DNA from: Paenibacillus anaericanus
GTDB taxonomy: Bacteria; Bacillota; Bacilli; Paenibacillales; Paenibacillaceae
DNA: 64,000 bases
Direction of reading: 5' to 3'
Assembly (NCBI RefSeq): GCF_003994475.1
Contig: NZ_RZNY01000003.1
Location: forward strand, 248,001-312,000
Shown here in pieces: positions 54,180 through 62,565 of this stretch. The first letter of the stretch is position 1; every line of letters starts with the position of its first letter. A program made the position numbers and the translations under genes. The notes under the pieces were generated by a model. It had not been told where the DNA came from. It saw nothing but the letters and a program-made list of their open reading frames with translations, and did not search any database.

Positions 54180-55925
54180 TCAGGCTAAACTATCCGAGCT
54201 ATAGTTGCCGCTTTCGGTAAATATAGCCAATTCAGATTCAATCTCCGCACTTGTGGAGAGACAATAACAACGAGCTCCGATTTCTTGACTTTCCTTAGCC
54301 GTTGTATTCAAGATCCGGTGTTTCACCCGCAGTAATGATTGTGGAGACATACTGAGATCTACCACCCCTAAATAGTTCCAAATAGGAATAGCTTTCTCAT
54401 CTCCAGCCATCTCTCCACATACGCTAACCGGTATCCCCGCCTCCTTGGCAGCCAGCACTGTTTGCCGTAGTGCCCGTAGCACTGCTGGATGATAAGGATT
54501 ATACATATGGGCTATCTTCTCGTTCATCCGGTCTACGGCCAGTACATATTGAACAAGATCATTCGTACCTATACTGAAAAAATCGGCTTCAGCGGCAAGT
54601 AAATCCGCTATGGCAGCTGCTGCAGGAACCTCGATCATGATTCCAACCTGAATATCGCTGTCATAAGCAATTCCTCGTTCATGTAACCCTCGTTTTGCTT
54701 CTTCGAGTAACTGATTCGCCTCACGCACTTCCTCTACTGAGGAAATCATCGGGTACATGATCTTAACCTTCCCATGTGCGCTTGCTCGTAGAATAGCCGT
54801 TAGTTGAGTAATAAACATTTCTTTACGATCCAGACTTATCCGAATAGCCCGATAACCCAGAAATGGATTATCTTCCTCTGGTAAAGAGAAGTACTCTAAC
54901 TGCTTATCCCCACCAATATCGAGTGTACGAATGACAACGGGATGGGCTCCGGCTGTCTCTGCAACCTGCCTATATACTTTATATTGCTCCTCTTCCTCGG
55001 GGAAAGTTGAGCGGTCCATATACAAAAATTCAGTTCGGAACAAACCAACACCTTCGGCTCCGTGCTTAAGGGCTAGTTTCAAATCTTTAACCGAACTAAT
55101 ATTGCCCGCTAATCGAAGATGTACTCCGTCCTTCGTGACTGCTTCAACCGAAGCTAGCAGCTGGAGCTGCTCCTTCCTCCGCGAAAGTTTCACAGCCATT
55201 TCGGTGTAAGATTCAATAATATCGGGACTCGGGTCTAAATATAGCTTACCCTCATCTCCATCAATAACGAGCATATCCCCTGTTTGAAGGGGCTCAGCCA
55301 GCTTATTCTCTAACCCAGATACCAATGGAATCCCCAGCGCTCGTGCCATAATTGCAGAGTGAGAAGTTTTCCCTCCTGCTAATGTGACAATACCAAGCAC
55401 ATTGTTGGGATTTAGATGAACAAGTTGAGAAGGAGAAAGCTCCTTTGCGACCAAGATATAGGGCTGAGTATCCGCCGGCAATGTAATATCCGGAGTACCA
55501 AGCAAGTGCTTAAGAAGTCGATTGCCAACATCCTTGATATCGAGCGCTCGCTCTTTCATATATTCATCATCAAGTAGATCAAACATAGTAACGAAATGAT
55601 CAATGGCCTCTTTCACAGCTACTTCCGCTGCTTTGTATTGCCGCTCAATAATACCCTGGATCTCACTCATAAATACAGGATCTTCCAAAATAGCGATGTG
55701 AGCGTCAAAGATACTCGATTCAGCTACTCCTACTGTTTCTTTGATCTCGTTCTTCATCACTTCAATTTCAGTTTTGGATGTTCGAATTCCTTCATACAAC
55801 CGCTCGAATTCCAATGCCAGATCTACCTTTTCCATTCTTCGATCTGGTACATCCCAATCCCATGAGGGCAGCACAAAAGCCTTGCCGATAGCTACGCCTG
55901 CGGCTGCACCAATACCTTGTATCAT
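54180..55925 (-). CDS. ptsI: Phosphoenolpyruvate-protein phosphotransferase (PTS enzyme I)
   Basis: A 581-residue cytosolic enzyme that starts sugar PTS phosphorylation from PEP. The phosphorylated histidine is His189 in GGKTSHSAIMARALGIP. The PEP-binding signatures are GVGLFRTEFLYM near 290 and DFFSIGTNDLVQYVLAVDR near 450, and VSVCGEMAGD near 500 carries the catalytic cysteine. Normally ptsH (HPr) lies directly upstream in an operon; here the upstream neighbour is a CoA-binding gene with its own terminator and no ptsH. The ATG has GGGGG upstream. Confidence 0.96.
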   Translation of the reverse strand: MIQGIGAAAGVAIGKAFVLPSWDWDVPDRRMEKVDLALEFERLYEGIRTSKTEIEVMKNEIKETVGVAESSIFDAHIAILEDPVFMSEIQGIIERQYKAAEVAVKEAIDHFVTMFDLLDDEYMKERALDIKDVGNRLLKHLLGTPDITLPADTQPYILVAKELSPSQLVHLNPNNVLGIVTLAGGKTSHSAIMARALGIPLVSGLENKLAEPLQTGDMLVIDGDEGKLYLDPSPDIIESYTEMAVKLSRRKEQLQLLASVEAVTKDGVHLRLAGNISSVKDLKLALKHGAEGVGLFRTEFLYMDRSTFPEEEEQYKVYRQVAETAGAHPVVIRTLDIGGDKQLEYFSLPEEDNPFLGYRAIRISLDRKEMFITQLTAILRASAHGKVKIMYPMISSVEEVREANQLLEEAKRGLHERGIAYDSDIQVGIMIEVPAAAAIADLLAAEADFFSIGTNDLVQYVLAVDRMNEKIAHMYNPYHPAVLRALRQTVLAAKEAGIPVSVCGEMAGDEKAIPIWNYLGVVDLSMSPQSLLRVKHRILNTTAKESQEIGARCYCLSTSAEIESELAIFTESGNYSSDSLA

Positions 55926-56050
55926 TTATTGACCCCCTACATCTCACTCTGTTATAGGTTATCTTCTCTATATTTCATTATGGTAAGCCTAGCCTTATAA
56001 TTTTGTCAAAGGGAAATACCTAGAATGACATATACACGGATGAAAAAAAA

Positions 56051-56089
56051 ACATAAGAAGGGACCCTTTCAACAATATAAAGGGTCCCT
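56051..56089 (-). terminator. Intrinsic terminator after the CoA-binding protein gene
   Basis: AGGGACCCTTT (56059-56069) and AAAGGGTCCCT (56079-56089) form a perfect 11-bp stem with a T-rich run on the minus strand. Confidence 0.85.
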
Positions 56090-56103
56090 CCAAGAGTGTT
56101 AGT

Positions 56104-56538
56104 TTAGCTGCGCTTACCGATTAAGATACTATCCTCTACTTTGATACAACGGTCCATAATTACGGTTAGTCCGGCCTTTGAGGCGATGTCATTCGCTTCA
56201 TCGCTAGTAATACCTTGCTGTAACCATAACACATTCGCACCGATCTCCACAGCAGCTTTGGCCACCTCGGGTGTTTGTTCACTTCGACGAAACACGTTCA
56301 CAATATCGACAGGTTCAGGAATGTCCTGAAGAGATGAATATACTTTTTCACCCAGAATTTCGCCTTTAACAGTAGGGTTGACCGGAATAATACGGTAACC
56401 ATTATTTTGAAGTGCCTGCGCAACCATGTAAGAGGTACGATCCGTTTTGTCTGATAAGCCCACAACGGCGATATTACCGGCATTTTCTAACAATTGTTTG
56501 ACTTCTTCCCTGTTTGGGTTCTGAAATGTCACATTCAT
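56104..56538 (-). CDS. CoA-binding domain protein (YccU type)
   Basis: A 144-residue Rossmann-like protein: NIAVVGLSDKTDRTSYMVAQ (nucleotide/CoA-binding loop), YRIIPVNPTV, VNVFRRSEQTPEVA and MDRCIKVE near the end. It is the stand-alone form of the succinyl-CoA-ligase CoA-binding domain. Function is unknown. It follows aroA by 20 nt and ends at a terminator, so the two are probably one unit. Confidence 0.88.
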   Translation of the reverse strand: MNVTFQNPNREEVKQLLENAGNIAVVGLSDKTDRTSYMVAQALQNNGYRIIPVNPTVKGEILGEKVYSSLQDIPEPVDIVNVFRRSEQTPEVAKAAVEIGANVLWLQQGITSDEANDIASKAGLTVIMDRCIKVEDSILIGKRS

Positions 56539-56558
56539 TCCTCCTCTCTATTCTATTG

Positions 56559-57848
56559 TTATACCCATTCTACGGCTGCACCAAGCGCAGAAATGTGATC
56601 AAAAAATTGCGGATATGATTTAGCAACATGGTGTGCATCTTTAATTACCAATGGCTTCTTACAACGTAATCCAACTACAGTAAGTGCCATAATTACACGA
56701 TGGTCATAATGTGCGTTAATTTCCACACCGCCCTCTAGTCCAGAGGGACGCCCATGTACAATAATTTCTGCCTGTCGTTCCTCCACATTTGCTCCAGCTT
56801 TTCGGAGCTCGTTCAAATAATCGGTGATGCGATCGCACTCTTTGTAACGCAAGTTTTCTACATTATAGAACCGTGAGGTTCCGTCCGCAAATACGGCCGC
56901 CGCCACCATCGCAAGCACCGCATCAGTTGCTGCATCCCCATCGAATTCTACGGGCCGCAAACGACCATTGCCTTGCACATGTACTGTTCCATCAGTATGC
57001 GTTAGCGGCACATCCATCATTTGGAGAACATCAACTACTGCTCGCTCACCTTGCTTACTCTTCTCTGCCAGCCGGAAGATTTTCACGTCCGATTTCGTAA
57101 CTGCTGCGGCCGCTAGAATAGCCGCCGATCCAGGGTAATCACCCTGTACTGTGTATGTCTTCGCTTGATATGTCTGACCACCAGGAATGCGGAAATTCAT
57201 GTAGTCATCACTTGCGTGAATAATGATACCCGCCTGCTCAAGCACCTCAAGTGTCTGGCCAACAACTACCTTGGATTTCAGATCTCCTAACACTTCTATT
57301 TCGCTATCTTCAACAAGAAGCGGCGTCAAGAAGAGCAAAGCACTCAGATACTGAGAACTAACAGCACCCGATACCTTTATCTTACCACCCTTAGGATTAC
57401 CACCTCGGATCGTAATCGGCAATTTACCATCTCGATGCTCTATCTCTACTCTCATCCCTCCAAGCGCCTCAATTAAATCATCATGTGGACGCTTACCAAG
57501 CGAATCAGGATATGAGTTAACAAATGTCACTTCAGGACACAATGCTGTCACGGCCATAAGAAAACGTAATACTGCACCCGCGTTTCCTACATTCAATTCC
57601 TTCACATCTTTAGGATTTCGACCAAAACCAGTAATAACTATCTTCTCGTCATCCTCTTCAAGCACAGCACCAAGATCTTGGATACAACGGCGCATGGCAT
57701 CGCTATCTTCACTATGTGCGGGATAATGCACCGTGCTCGTCCCCTCTGCCAGAGCTGCGACAAGCAAATAACGGGTCGTGTAATTTTTCGATGAGAGGGC
57801 GCCAATCTCACCCTTAAGCTCTGACGTAGGTCTAACGATAACATCCAT
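56559..57848 (-). CDS. aroA: 3-phosphoshikimate 1-carboxyvinyltransferase (EPSP synthase), atypical PEP/glyphosate loop
   Basis: A 429-residue EPSP synthase (shikimate pathway, aromatic amino acids). Fold landmarks are SQYLSALLFLTPLL, FDGDAATDAV (catalytic Asp region), NLRYKECDRITDYLNELRKAG and HHVAKSYPQFFDHISALG. Two normally invariant regions differ: the S3P-binding GSKSxSNR becomes SSKNYTTR (19-26), and LGNAGTAMRPL becomes VGNAGAVLRFL (87-97), replacing the Thr and Pro of the E. coli enzyme. Substitutions there are known to affect glyphosate sensitivity. I chose the ATG at 57848 with AAGGGG upstream. I am confident of the family, less so of class. Confidence 0.9.
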   Translation of the reverse strand: MDVIVRPTSELKGEIGALSSKNYTTRYLLVAALAEGTSTVHYPAHSEDSDAMRRCIQDLGAVLEEDDEKIVITGFGRNPKDVKELNVGNAGAVLRFLMAVTALCPEVTFVNSYPDSLGKRPHDDLIEALGGMRVEIEHRDGKLPITIRGGNPKGGKIKVSGAVSSQYLSALLFLTPLLVEDSEIEVLGDLKSKVVVGQTLEVLEQAGIIIHASDDYMNFRIPGGQTYQAKTYTVQGDYPGSAAILAAAAVTKSDVKIFRLAEKSKQGERAVVDVLQMMDVPLTHTDGTVHVQGNGRLRPVEFDGDAATDAVLAMVAAAVFADGTSRFYNVENLRYKECDRITDYLNELRKAGANVEERQAEIIVHGRPSGLEGGVEINAHYDHRVIMALTVVGLRCKKPLVIKDAHHVAKSYPQFFDHISALGAAVEWV

Positions 57849-57989
57849 ATACAAATCCCCTTTGTACATTATTATTTGTTTTGTTGTTGGTTAACCGCGG
57901 TAATGCGTTAAATTATTTAATTAGTTCATATCATAACACAGGCTGATCCTATGCGAGACATAAAAGTACATAAATACATTCTTATATTT

Positions 57990-58038
57990 CAAAAAAAGAT
58001 GCCGGAGTGAGCGGTAGTATACGCCCCCTCCGACATCT
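57990..58038 (-). terminator. Intrinsic terminator after gnd
   Basis: AGATGCCGGAG pairs with CTCCGACATCT (one G-T pair) across a 19-nt loop, followed by a T-rich run on the minus strand. Confidence 0.65.
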
Positions 58039-58061
58039 CTTTAAGATATTACGGAATTATC

Positions 58062-59471
58062 TTAGAACCATTGGTGATGGAATACGCCTTCTTTATCCAC
58101 ACGTTTGAATGTATGGGCACCGAAGTAATCGCGCTGCGCTTGCAGCAAATTCGCTGGAAGACGCTCAGTACGATAGCTATCGTAGTAGGAAATAGCACTT
58201 GAGAAGCCAGGAACCGGAATTCCATTTTCAACCGCAACCGCAACGACTTTACGCCATGAGTCCTGATAGTTCTCAACAATGTTCTTAAAGTACGGATCAA
58301 GCAAGAGATTCTTAAGTTCAGCATCACGATCATATGCTTCTTTTATGTTATGCAGGAACTGCGAACGGATAATGCAACCACCGCGGAATATCATCGAAAT
58401 CTTACCGTAGTTGAGATCCCAACCATACTCGTCAGAAGCCGCGCGCATTTGTGCGAAACCTTGAGCATAAGAAACGATCTTACTTGCAAATAGCGCTTTG
58501 CGCACATTCTCGATAAATTCAGCTTTATCGCCGGTAAATGCTGTTTTCGCAGGACCGCTAAGGATTTTACTAGCAGCAATACGTTCTTCTTTCATTGCGG
58601 AAAGGAAACGAGAGAATACTGATTCTGTGATCATGGACAATGGAACACCTAGATCAAGTGCACTTTGGCTTGTCCACTTACCAGTACCTTTCTGTCCTGC
58701 AGCGTCAAGAATAACGTCAACCATCGGTTTGCCAGTCTCTTGATCATATTGGGAGAAAATATCCGCTGTGATCTCGATCAAGTAGCTGTCCAGTTCACCC
58801 TTATTCCACTCCGAGAAAATTTCATGTAGCTCTTTAGCATCCAAGCCAAGAACATCTTTAAGTAAATGGTAAGCCTCACCGATCAATTGCATATCTCCAT
58901 ATTCAATACCGTTGTGAACCATTTTCACGTAATGGCCAGCTCCGTCAGGTCCGATATATGTACAACATGGGTCCCCGTTTACTTTCGCAGAAATTGCCGT
59001 AAGAATTGGTTCTACCAATTGATAAGCACTTTCTTGGCCACCTGGCATGATCGCAGGACCATTAAGTGCGCCTTCTTCTCCGCCCGATACGCCTGTTCCG
59101 ATGAAACGGAATCCTTTGGCTTCAAGTTCTTTACTACGGCGTTGCGTATCTGGGAAGTACGCGTTACCTCCATCAATAATAATGTCGCCTTGATCCAAAT
59201 ACGGAAGCAATTGCTCAATCGTACCGTCTGTTGCGGCACCAGCTTGTACCATGATCAAAATTTTGCGAGGTATTTCCAAGGAGTTTACAAACTCTTCGAT
59301 TGTGAATGTACCTACAAGATTCTTGCCTTTAGCTTCATTTTCTAACAGGTCATGAGTTTTTTGCGGTGAGCGGTTGAAAACCGACACTGTGAAGCCCTTG
59401 CTTTCGATATTTAGGGCCAAATTTTTGCCCATAACGGCAAGGCCGATAACGCCAATTTGTTGTTTAGACAT
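58062..59471 (-). CDS. gndA: 6-phosphogluconate dehydrogenase (decarboxylating)
   Basis: A 469-residue oxidative pentose-phosphate enzyme making ribulose 5-phosphate and NADPH. The Rossmann start [16 protein letters not shown] carries the NADP motif with N..R.. (FNRSPQKT); the catalytic lysine lies in [18 protein letters not shown] and the substrate-binding FRGGCIIR is at the C-terminal half. Length is exactly normal when translation starts at the ATG 59471, 8 nt after AAAGGA; an extra 35 codons upstream are unlikely. NADP+ use is inferred from subfamily. Confidence 0.96.
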   Translation of the reverse strand: MSKQQIGVIGLAVMGKNLALNIESKGFTVSVFNRSPQKTHDLLENEAKGKNLVGTFTIEEFVNSLEIPRKILIMVQAGAATDGTIEQLLPYLDQGDIIIDGGNAYFPDTQRRSKELEAKGFRFIGTGVSGGEEGALNGPAIMPGGQESAYQLVEPILTAISAKVNGDPCCTYIGPDGAGHYVKMVHNGIEYGDMQLIGEAYHLLKDVLGLDAKELHEIFSEWNKGELDSYLIEITADIFSQYDQETGKPMVDVILDAAGQKGTGKWTSQSALDLGVPLSMITESVFSRFLSAMKEERIAASKILSGPAKTAFTGDKAEFIENVRKALFASKIVSYAQGFAQMRAASDEYGWDLNYGKISMIFRGGCIIRSQFLHNIKEAYDRDAELKNLLLDPYFKNIVENYQDSWRKVVAVAVENGIPVPGFSSAISYYDSYRTERLPANLLQAQRDYFGAHTFKRVDKEGVFHHQWF

Positions 59472-59561
59472 GGTCTCCATCCTTTGCACACTTTTTATTT
59501 TCAATAATATCATTTTAACTCTTTTGAGTACAGAAGTGAACCCCCATACCCCCTCATTCGC

Positions 59562-59590
59562 AAAACAACCCCCCAAAATAGTGGGGGTTG
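59562..59590 (-). terminator. Intrinsic terminator after the 59.6-kb gene
   Basis: CAACCCCC (59566-59573) pairs with GGGGGTTG (59583-59590), followed by TTTTG on the minus strand; it separates the 198-residue gene from gnd. Confidence 0.65.
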
Positions 59591-59636
59591 CAATGATTTT
59601 TGATACACACCCTACTTCCCATTTACAATTTGCCCT

Positions 59637-60233
59637 TTACCATTCAAGTCGAATCAACTCAATACGCAAATTTCGTAATTTCTCTTTACAAGCTTCCACT
59701 GCTTCTTCATCCCCGCATTGCAGTGCAGCTGACAGCTTCGCAAGTTCATCATCTAGCTCTTGCTCTAGGCTCTTAAGCTGGCATTCAGCCGCCTCGGAAG
59801 CAAATATTTCAGCCAACTTTCGGCGGTCTACCATGGGTCCTTTTTGAAAGATCACGCGATGTTCTACTCCAATGATTTCCACAAGCCGAATAACTTCACC
59901 GAACAAAATACTCTCAATTAATACCTGACGATCTTTAAAACGCTTGACCACAGCATGGCCACGCAAATCACCGATCTGCTTCTCTAACCAATCCGCCAGT
60001 TTGGCATCCTTTATTACGTAATCACCCACAAGCTTGTATCCTTTAGCGAGCCGTTGAAAGCGCAACTTCGTCAGTTTACGTCCAGTTCGGACGGAAATGA
60101 TGAAGATATTCTCATTCTCACTCCAATATAAAGAATACCCGTCTTGGATCAAATCGCGGATTAGTTGTTGAATGTGCCGGCGGTCGAATCTGAGCTCCAG
60201 GTTGCAATATTCCACCTCGTAACTTTTATTCAC
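59637..60233 (-). CDS. Hypothetical protein with a charged helical C-terminus
   Basis: 198 residues, family not recognised. The first half is beta-rich and basic (GYSLYWSENENIFIISVRTGRKLTKLRFQRLAKGYKL split by charged turns) and the second half is helical, ending with EAAECQLKSLEQELDDELAKL and CKEKLRNLRIELIRLEW, which looks like an amphipathic or coiled-coil segment. There is no signal peptide, transmembrane helix or catalytic motif. Start is GTG 60233 with GGAGGGAG upstream. Its terminator precedes gnd, so it is monocistronic. Confidence 0.7.
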   Translation of the reverse strand: MNKSYEVEYCNLELRFDRRHIQQLIRDLIQDGYSLYWSENENIFIISVRTGRKLTKLRFQRLAKGYKLVGDYVIKDAKLADWLEKQIGDLRGHAVVKRFKDRQVLIESILFGEVIRLVEIIGVEHRVIFQKGPMVDRRKLAEIFASEAAECQLKSLEQELDDELAKLSAALQCGDEEAVEACKEKLRNLRIELIRLEW

Positions 60234-60486
60234 GGCACTCCCTCCCCAAATTTTGGTGAACCAAAATCCCGATTATGACTTGCCTTATCTTAATACTCTA
60301 TCTTATGTAGTGGAACTTGGTTTATTGATTATTTTTACCCGCATCAGACAGGTTCTGACGCAAAAGGGGCACATTTTTGTTCCCATTAATGCTCTTGCAT
60401 GCTGCTGGCTTAGACAAGCCTTGAATCGAACTATGTTATACTGATAAAATTATATGAACAATATTATCTTTTGGAGGTAACAAGAA

Positions 60487-61110
60487 ATGTCATTTTCCGG
60501 TTTTTCCGAACAAGATTTCGATTGTATGACCGTTCCGGGTCTTGAACCTCGGATGGAAGCGATTATAGATCAGGTACGCCCCAAACTAACATCACTAGGA
60601 AATATGGTGTCGCCCTACTTGTCAGCACTTTGTGGAGAAGAAATGTACCCTCATGTAGCTAAACATGCTCGGCGCAAGGTGAATCCTCCGAATGACACGT
60701 GGATCGCTTGGGCAAGCAATAAACGTGGATACAAAGCATTACCTCACTTTCAAGTGGGTATGTTCTCTACACATCTATTCATCATATTTGCTGTTATTTA
60801 TGAGAGCCCAAATAAAGTGGTGTTTGCCGATTATTTAGAGAAGCATACTGCCAAAGTAAAGAAGCTAGTCCCTGATGGCTTTTATTGGTCCACAGATCAT
60901 ATGGATCCTAGCGGAACGCTTCACAAAGACTGTGATAACGAATCGTTGAAGACATTAGCAGATAGACTCAAGACGGTGAAGAAATCAGAGATTATGTGTG
61001 GACTTCGTCTTGAGCGAGATAACGCTATTCTCCGTGACGGTGATCAACTTCTAACTACTATTGAAGAGACTTTCACTACCCTACTGCCGTTATATAAAGG
61101 CTCTTTCTAA
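60487..61110 (+). CDS. yktB: DUF1054 family protein (YktB)
   Basis: A 207-residue protein with the YktB signature: FSGFSEQDFDCMTVPGLEPRM, LGNMVSPYLS, NPPNDTWIAWASNKRGYKALPHFQVG and PDGFYWSTDHMDPSG. Structure of the family is known, function is not. The ATG has TTGGAGGT upstream. It converges with the MFS gene, separated by only 14 bp. The 253 bp upstream (60234-60486) hold its promoter region and nothing else I can assign. Confidence 0.9.
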   Translation: MSFSGFSEQDFDCMTVPGLEPRMEAIIDQVRPKLTSLGNMVSPYLSALCGEEMYPHVAKHARRKVNPPNDTWIAWASNKRGYKALPHFQVGMFSTHLFIIFAVIYESPNKVVFADYLEKHTAKVKKLVPDGFYWSTDHMDPSGTLHKDCDNESLKTLADRLKTVKKSEIMCGLRLERDNAILRDGDQLLTTIEETFTTLLPLYKGSF

Positions 61111-61124
61111 AAGAATTCGACTAT

Positions 61125-62378
61125 TTATGCCTGGCTGTGCTGTTGTCTTCGCGAAAGCGCGATATGAATAAAAAACAGCACAGCCATCACAATAGCGCTC
61201 CCCAGAAAAGGTGCCGGCGGCCCTAACATATCCCACAGTTTACCCGAGACAATCGGACCGATTACCATCCCAGACCCCTGTATAGTCAGAAACAACCCCC
61301 ATACTGTACCTTTCTCACCTTCTGGAAGCATATGAGCAATCATCGTATCCCAAGTAGGAAGAATACACGCATAACTAAGCCCAATTAACATAACTAGTAG
61401 CCAGATTACCGGAACCGATCGTGAAACCGCAAATAATCCTATCGCTACTGAACTGAGCAAAAAGCCTGTATGCAGAAACCACTTTGTCCCAAAACGGTCT
61501 GCCAGTTTACCAACAGGAACAAGACCCAACACTGTAATTCCACCTCCTGCCACAAGTAAAAAGCTGAAAGTCTGAGGTGACATGCCAAGCTCCGTACGAA
61601 CAAAGAGTGTTATGACAGGCGTTAACAGACCAATTGCAAAGGACTGCAGGAATAATGCCGGGTATAACCATGGGCTAACATCCAGGTTCTCTCTGATATT
61701 GGACCATGTTTGACGTAAGTTATTCCAACTAGCCCGCAACCCCTTCTTCTTAATTAAAGGTGCAACTGCTGGATCTATTGTGACCACTTTTGCCTTTCTA
61801 CCAGGAAGAAACAGTGCCACAATGATAACGAGTGCTAAACAACTAAGTAAAATCCAGAACACCGACTTATACGAATCATTAACAAAAAAATTTATAATGA
61901 CAGGGCCCGCTCCAGTTCCGCCTAAACAGGAGATTTGGATAACTCCCATCGCTGTCGCAAAATTTTTACTCTCTTTCGTCACGGAGGAGATCCCCATCAT
62001 GACACAAGGCCACAGCGGTGCCGTTCCTATTCCGAGTAATGCACAGCCTAGAACGATAAATCCCATCGTCTGCGTTAATGCAATGATACTCACAGCTCCA
62101 AAAGCAATGATGAGACCCAACATCATCGTGATTCGAAAACCAATCCGCTCAATAAGCCAACCCGCCGGACTACGAAATACATTGTCCCCTATGTACTGAA
62201 GTGAAAAGGATAGTCCTATCGCAAACGCACTTAATTTCAGAACTCCTCCCATATAGACTGGTAGAATGGCAACGATTAATGCTCCCTTTACAAACTCCAC
62301 CAAAAACATGATGATCCATATACAGATGAAGGTCGGAGTTAACAGTTTTTTATTTACAAGCGGGGCAGTCAGTTCCAT
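61125..62378 (-). CDS. Major facilitator superfamily transporter
   Basis: A 417-residue polytopic protein with about 12 hydrophobic segments. MFS landmarks: an A-motif-like loop after helix 2 (SPAGWLIERIGFR) and its pseudo-repeat PVGKLADRFGTKWF in the second half, and a basic cytoplasmic loop between helices 6 and 7 (KKKGLRASWNN). It has the size and charge of drug or small-metabolite exporters; substrate is unknown. I chose the ATG at 62378, 8 nt after GGAGAGG; an in-frame start 22 codons earlier is less likely. Convergent with yktB and divergent from the decarboxylase. Confidence 0.88.
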   Translation of the reverse strand: MELTAPLVNKKLLTPTFICIWIIMFLVEFVKGALIVAILPVYMGGVLKLSAFAIGLSFSLQYIGDNVFRSPAGWLIERIGFRITMMLGLIIAFGAVSIIALTQTMGFIVLGCALLGIGTAPLWPCVMMGISSVTKESKNFATAMGVIQISCLGGTGAGPVIINFFVNDSYKSVFWILLSCLALVIIVALFLPGRKAKVVTIDPAVAPLIKKKGLRASWNNLRQTWSNIRENLDVSPWLYPALFLQSFAIGLLTPVITLFVRTELGMSPQTFSFLLVAGGGITVLGLVPVGKLADRFGTKWFLHTGFLLSSVAIGLFAVSRSVPVIWLLVMLIGLSYACILPTWDTMIAHMLPEGEKGTVWGLFLTIQGSGMVIGPIVSGKLWDMLGPPAPFLGSAIVMAVLFFIHIALSRRQQHSQA

Positions 62379-62491
62379 GAAAGTATCCTCTCCTTCTTTT
62401 TTAGATATCAGACTTCTATTAGTCTGTCCCTTTTTACCGGTCAACTTACACAGCTATTTCGTTATTTCTCATTGCACTCTATATTCTTTTC

Positions 62492-62519
62492 TTGCATTCC
62501 AGTCTCTTTTTGCTATACT
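62492..62519 (+). promoter_or_regulatory. Candidate promoter of the decarboxylase gene
   Basis: TTGCAT (62492-62497), 16-nt spacer, TATACT (62514-62519), about 46 nt before the ATG at 62566. Confidence 0.45.
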
Positions 62520-62565
62520 CAACCTTGTTTGTAAATTTAACGTAGAAAGGCAGGGGACGGTCACT

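Noticed and set aside
58866..59847. Plus-strand frames opposite gnd
   Set aside because: Antisense shadows of the gnd coding region.
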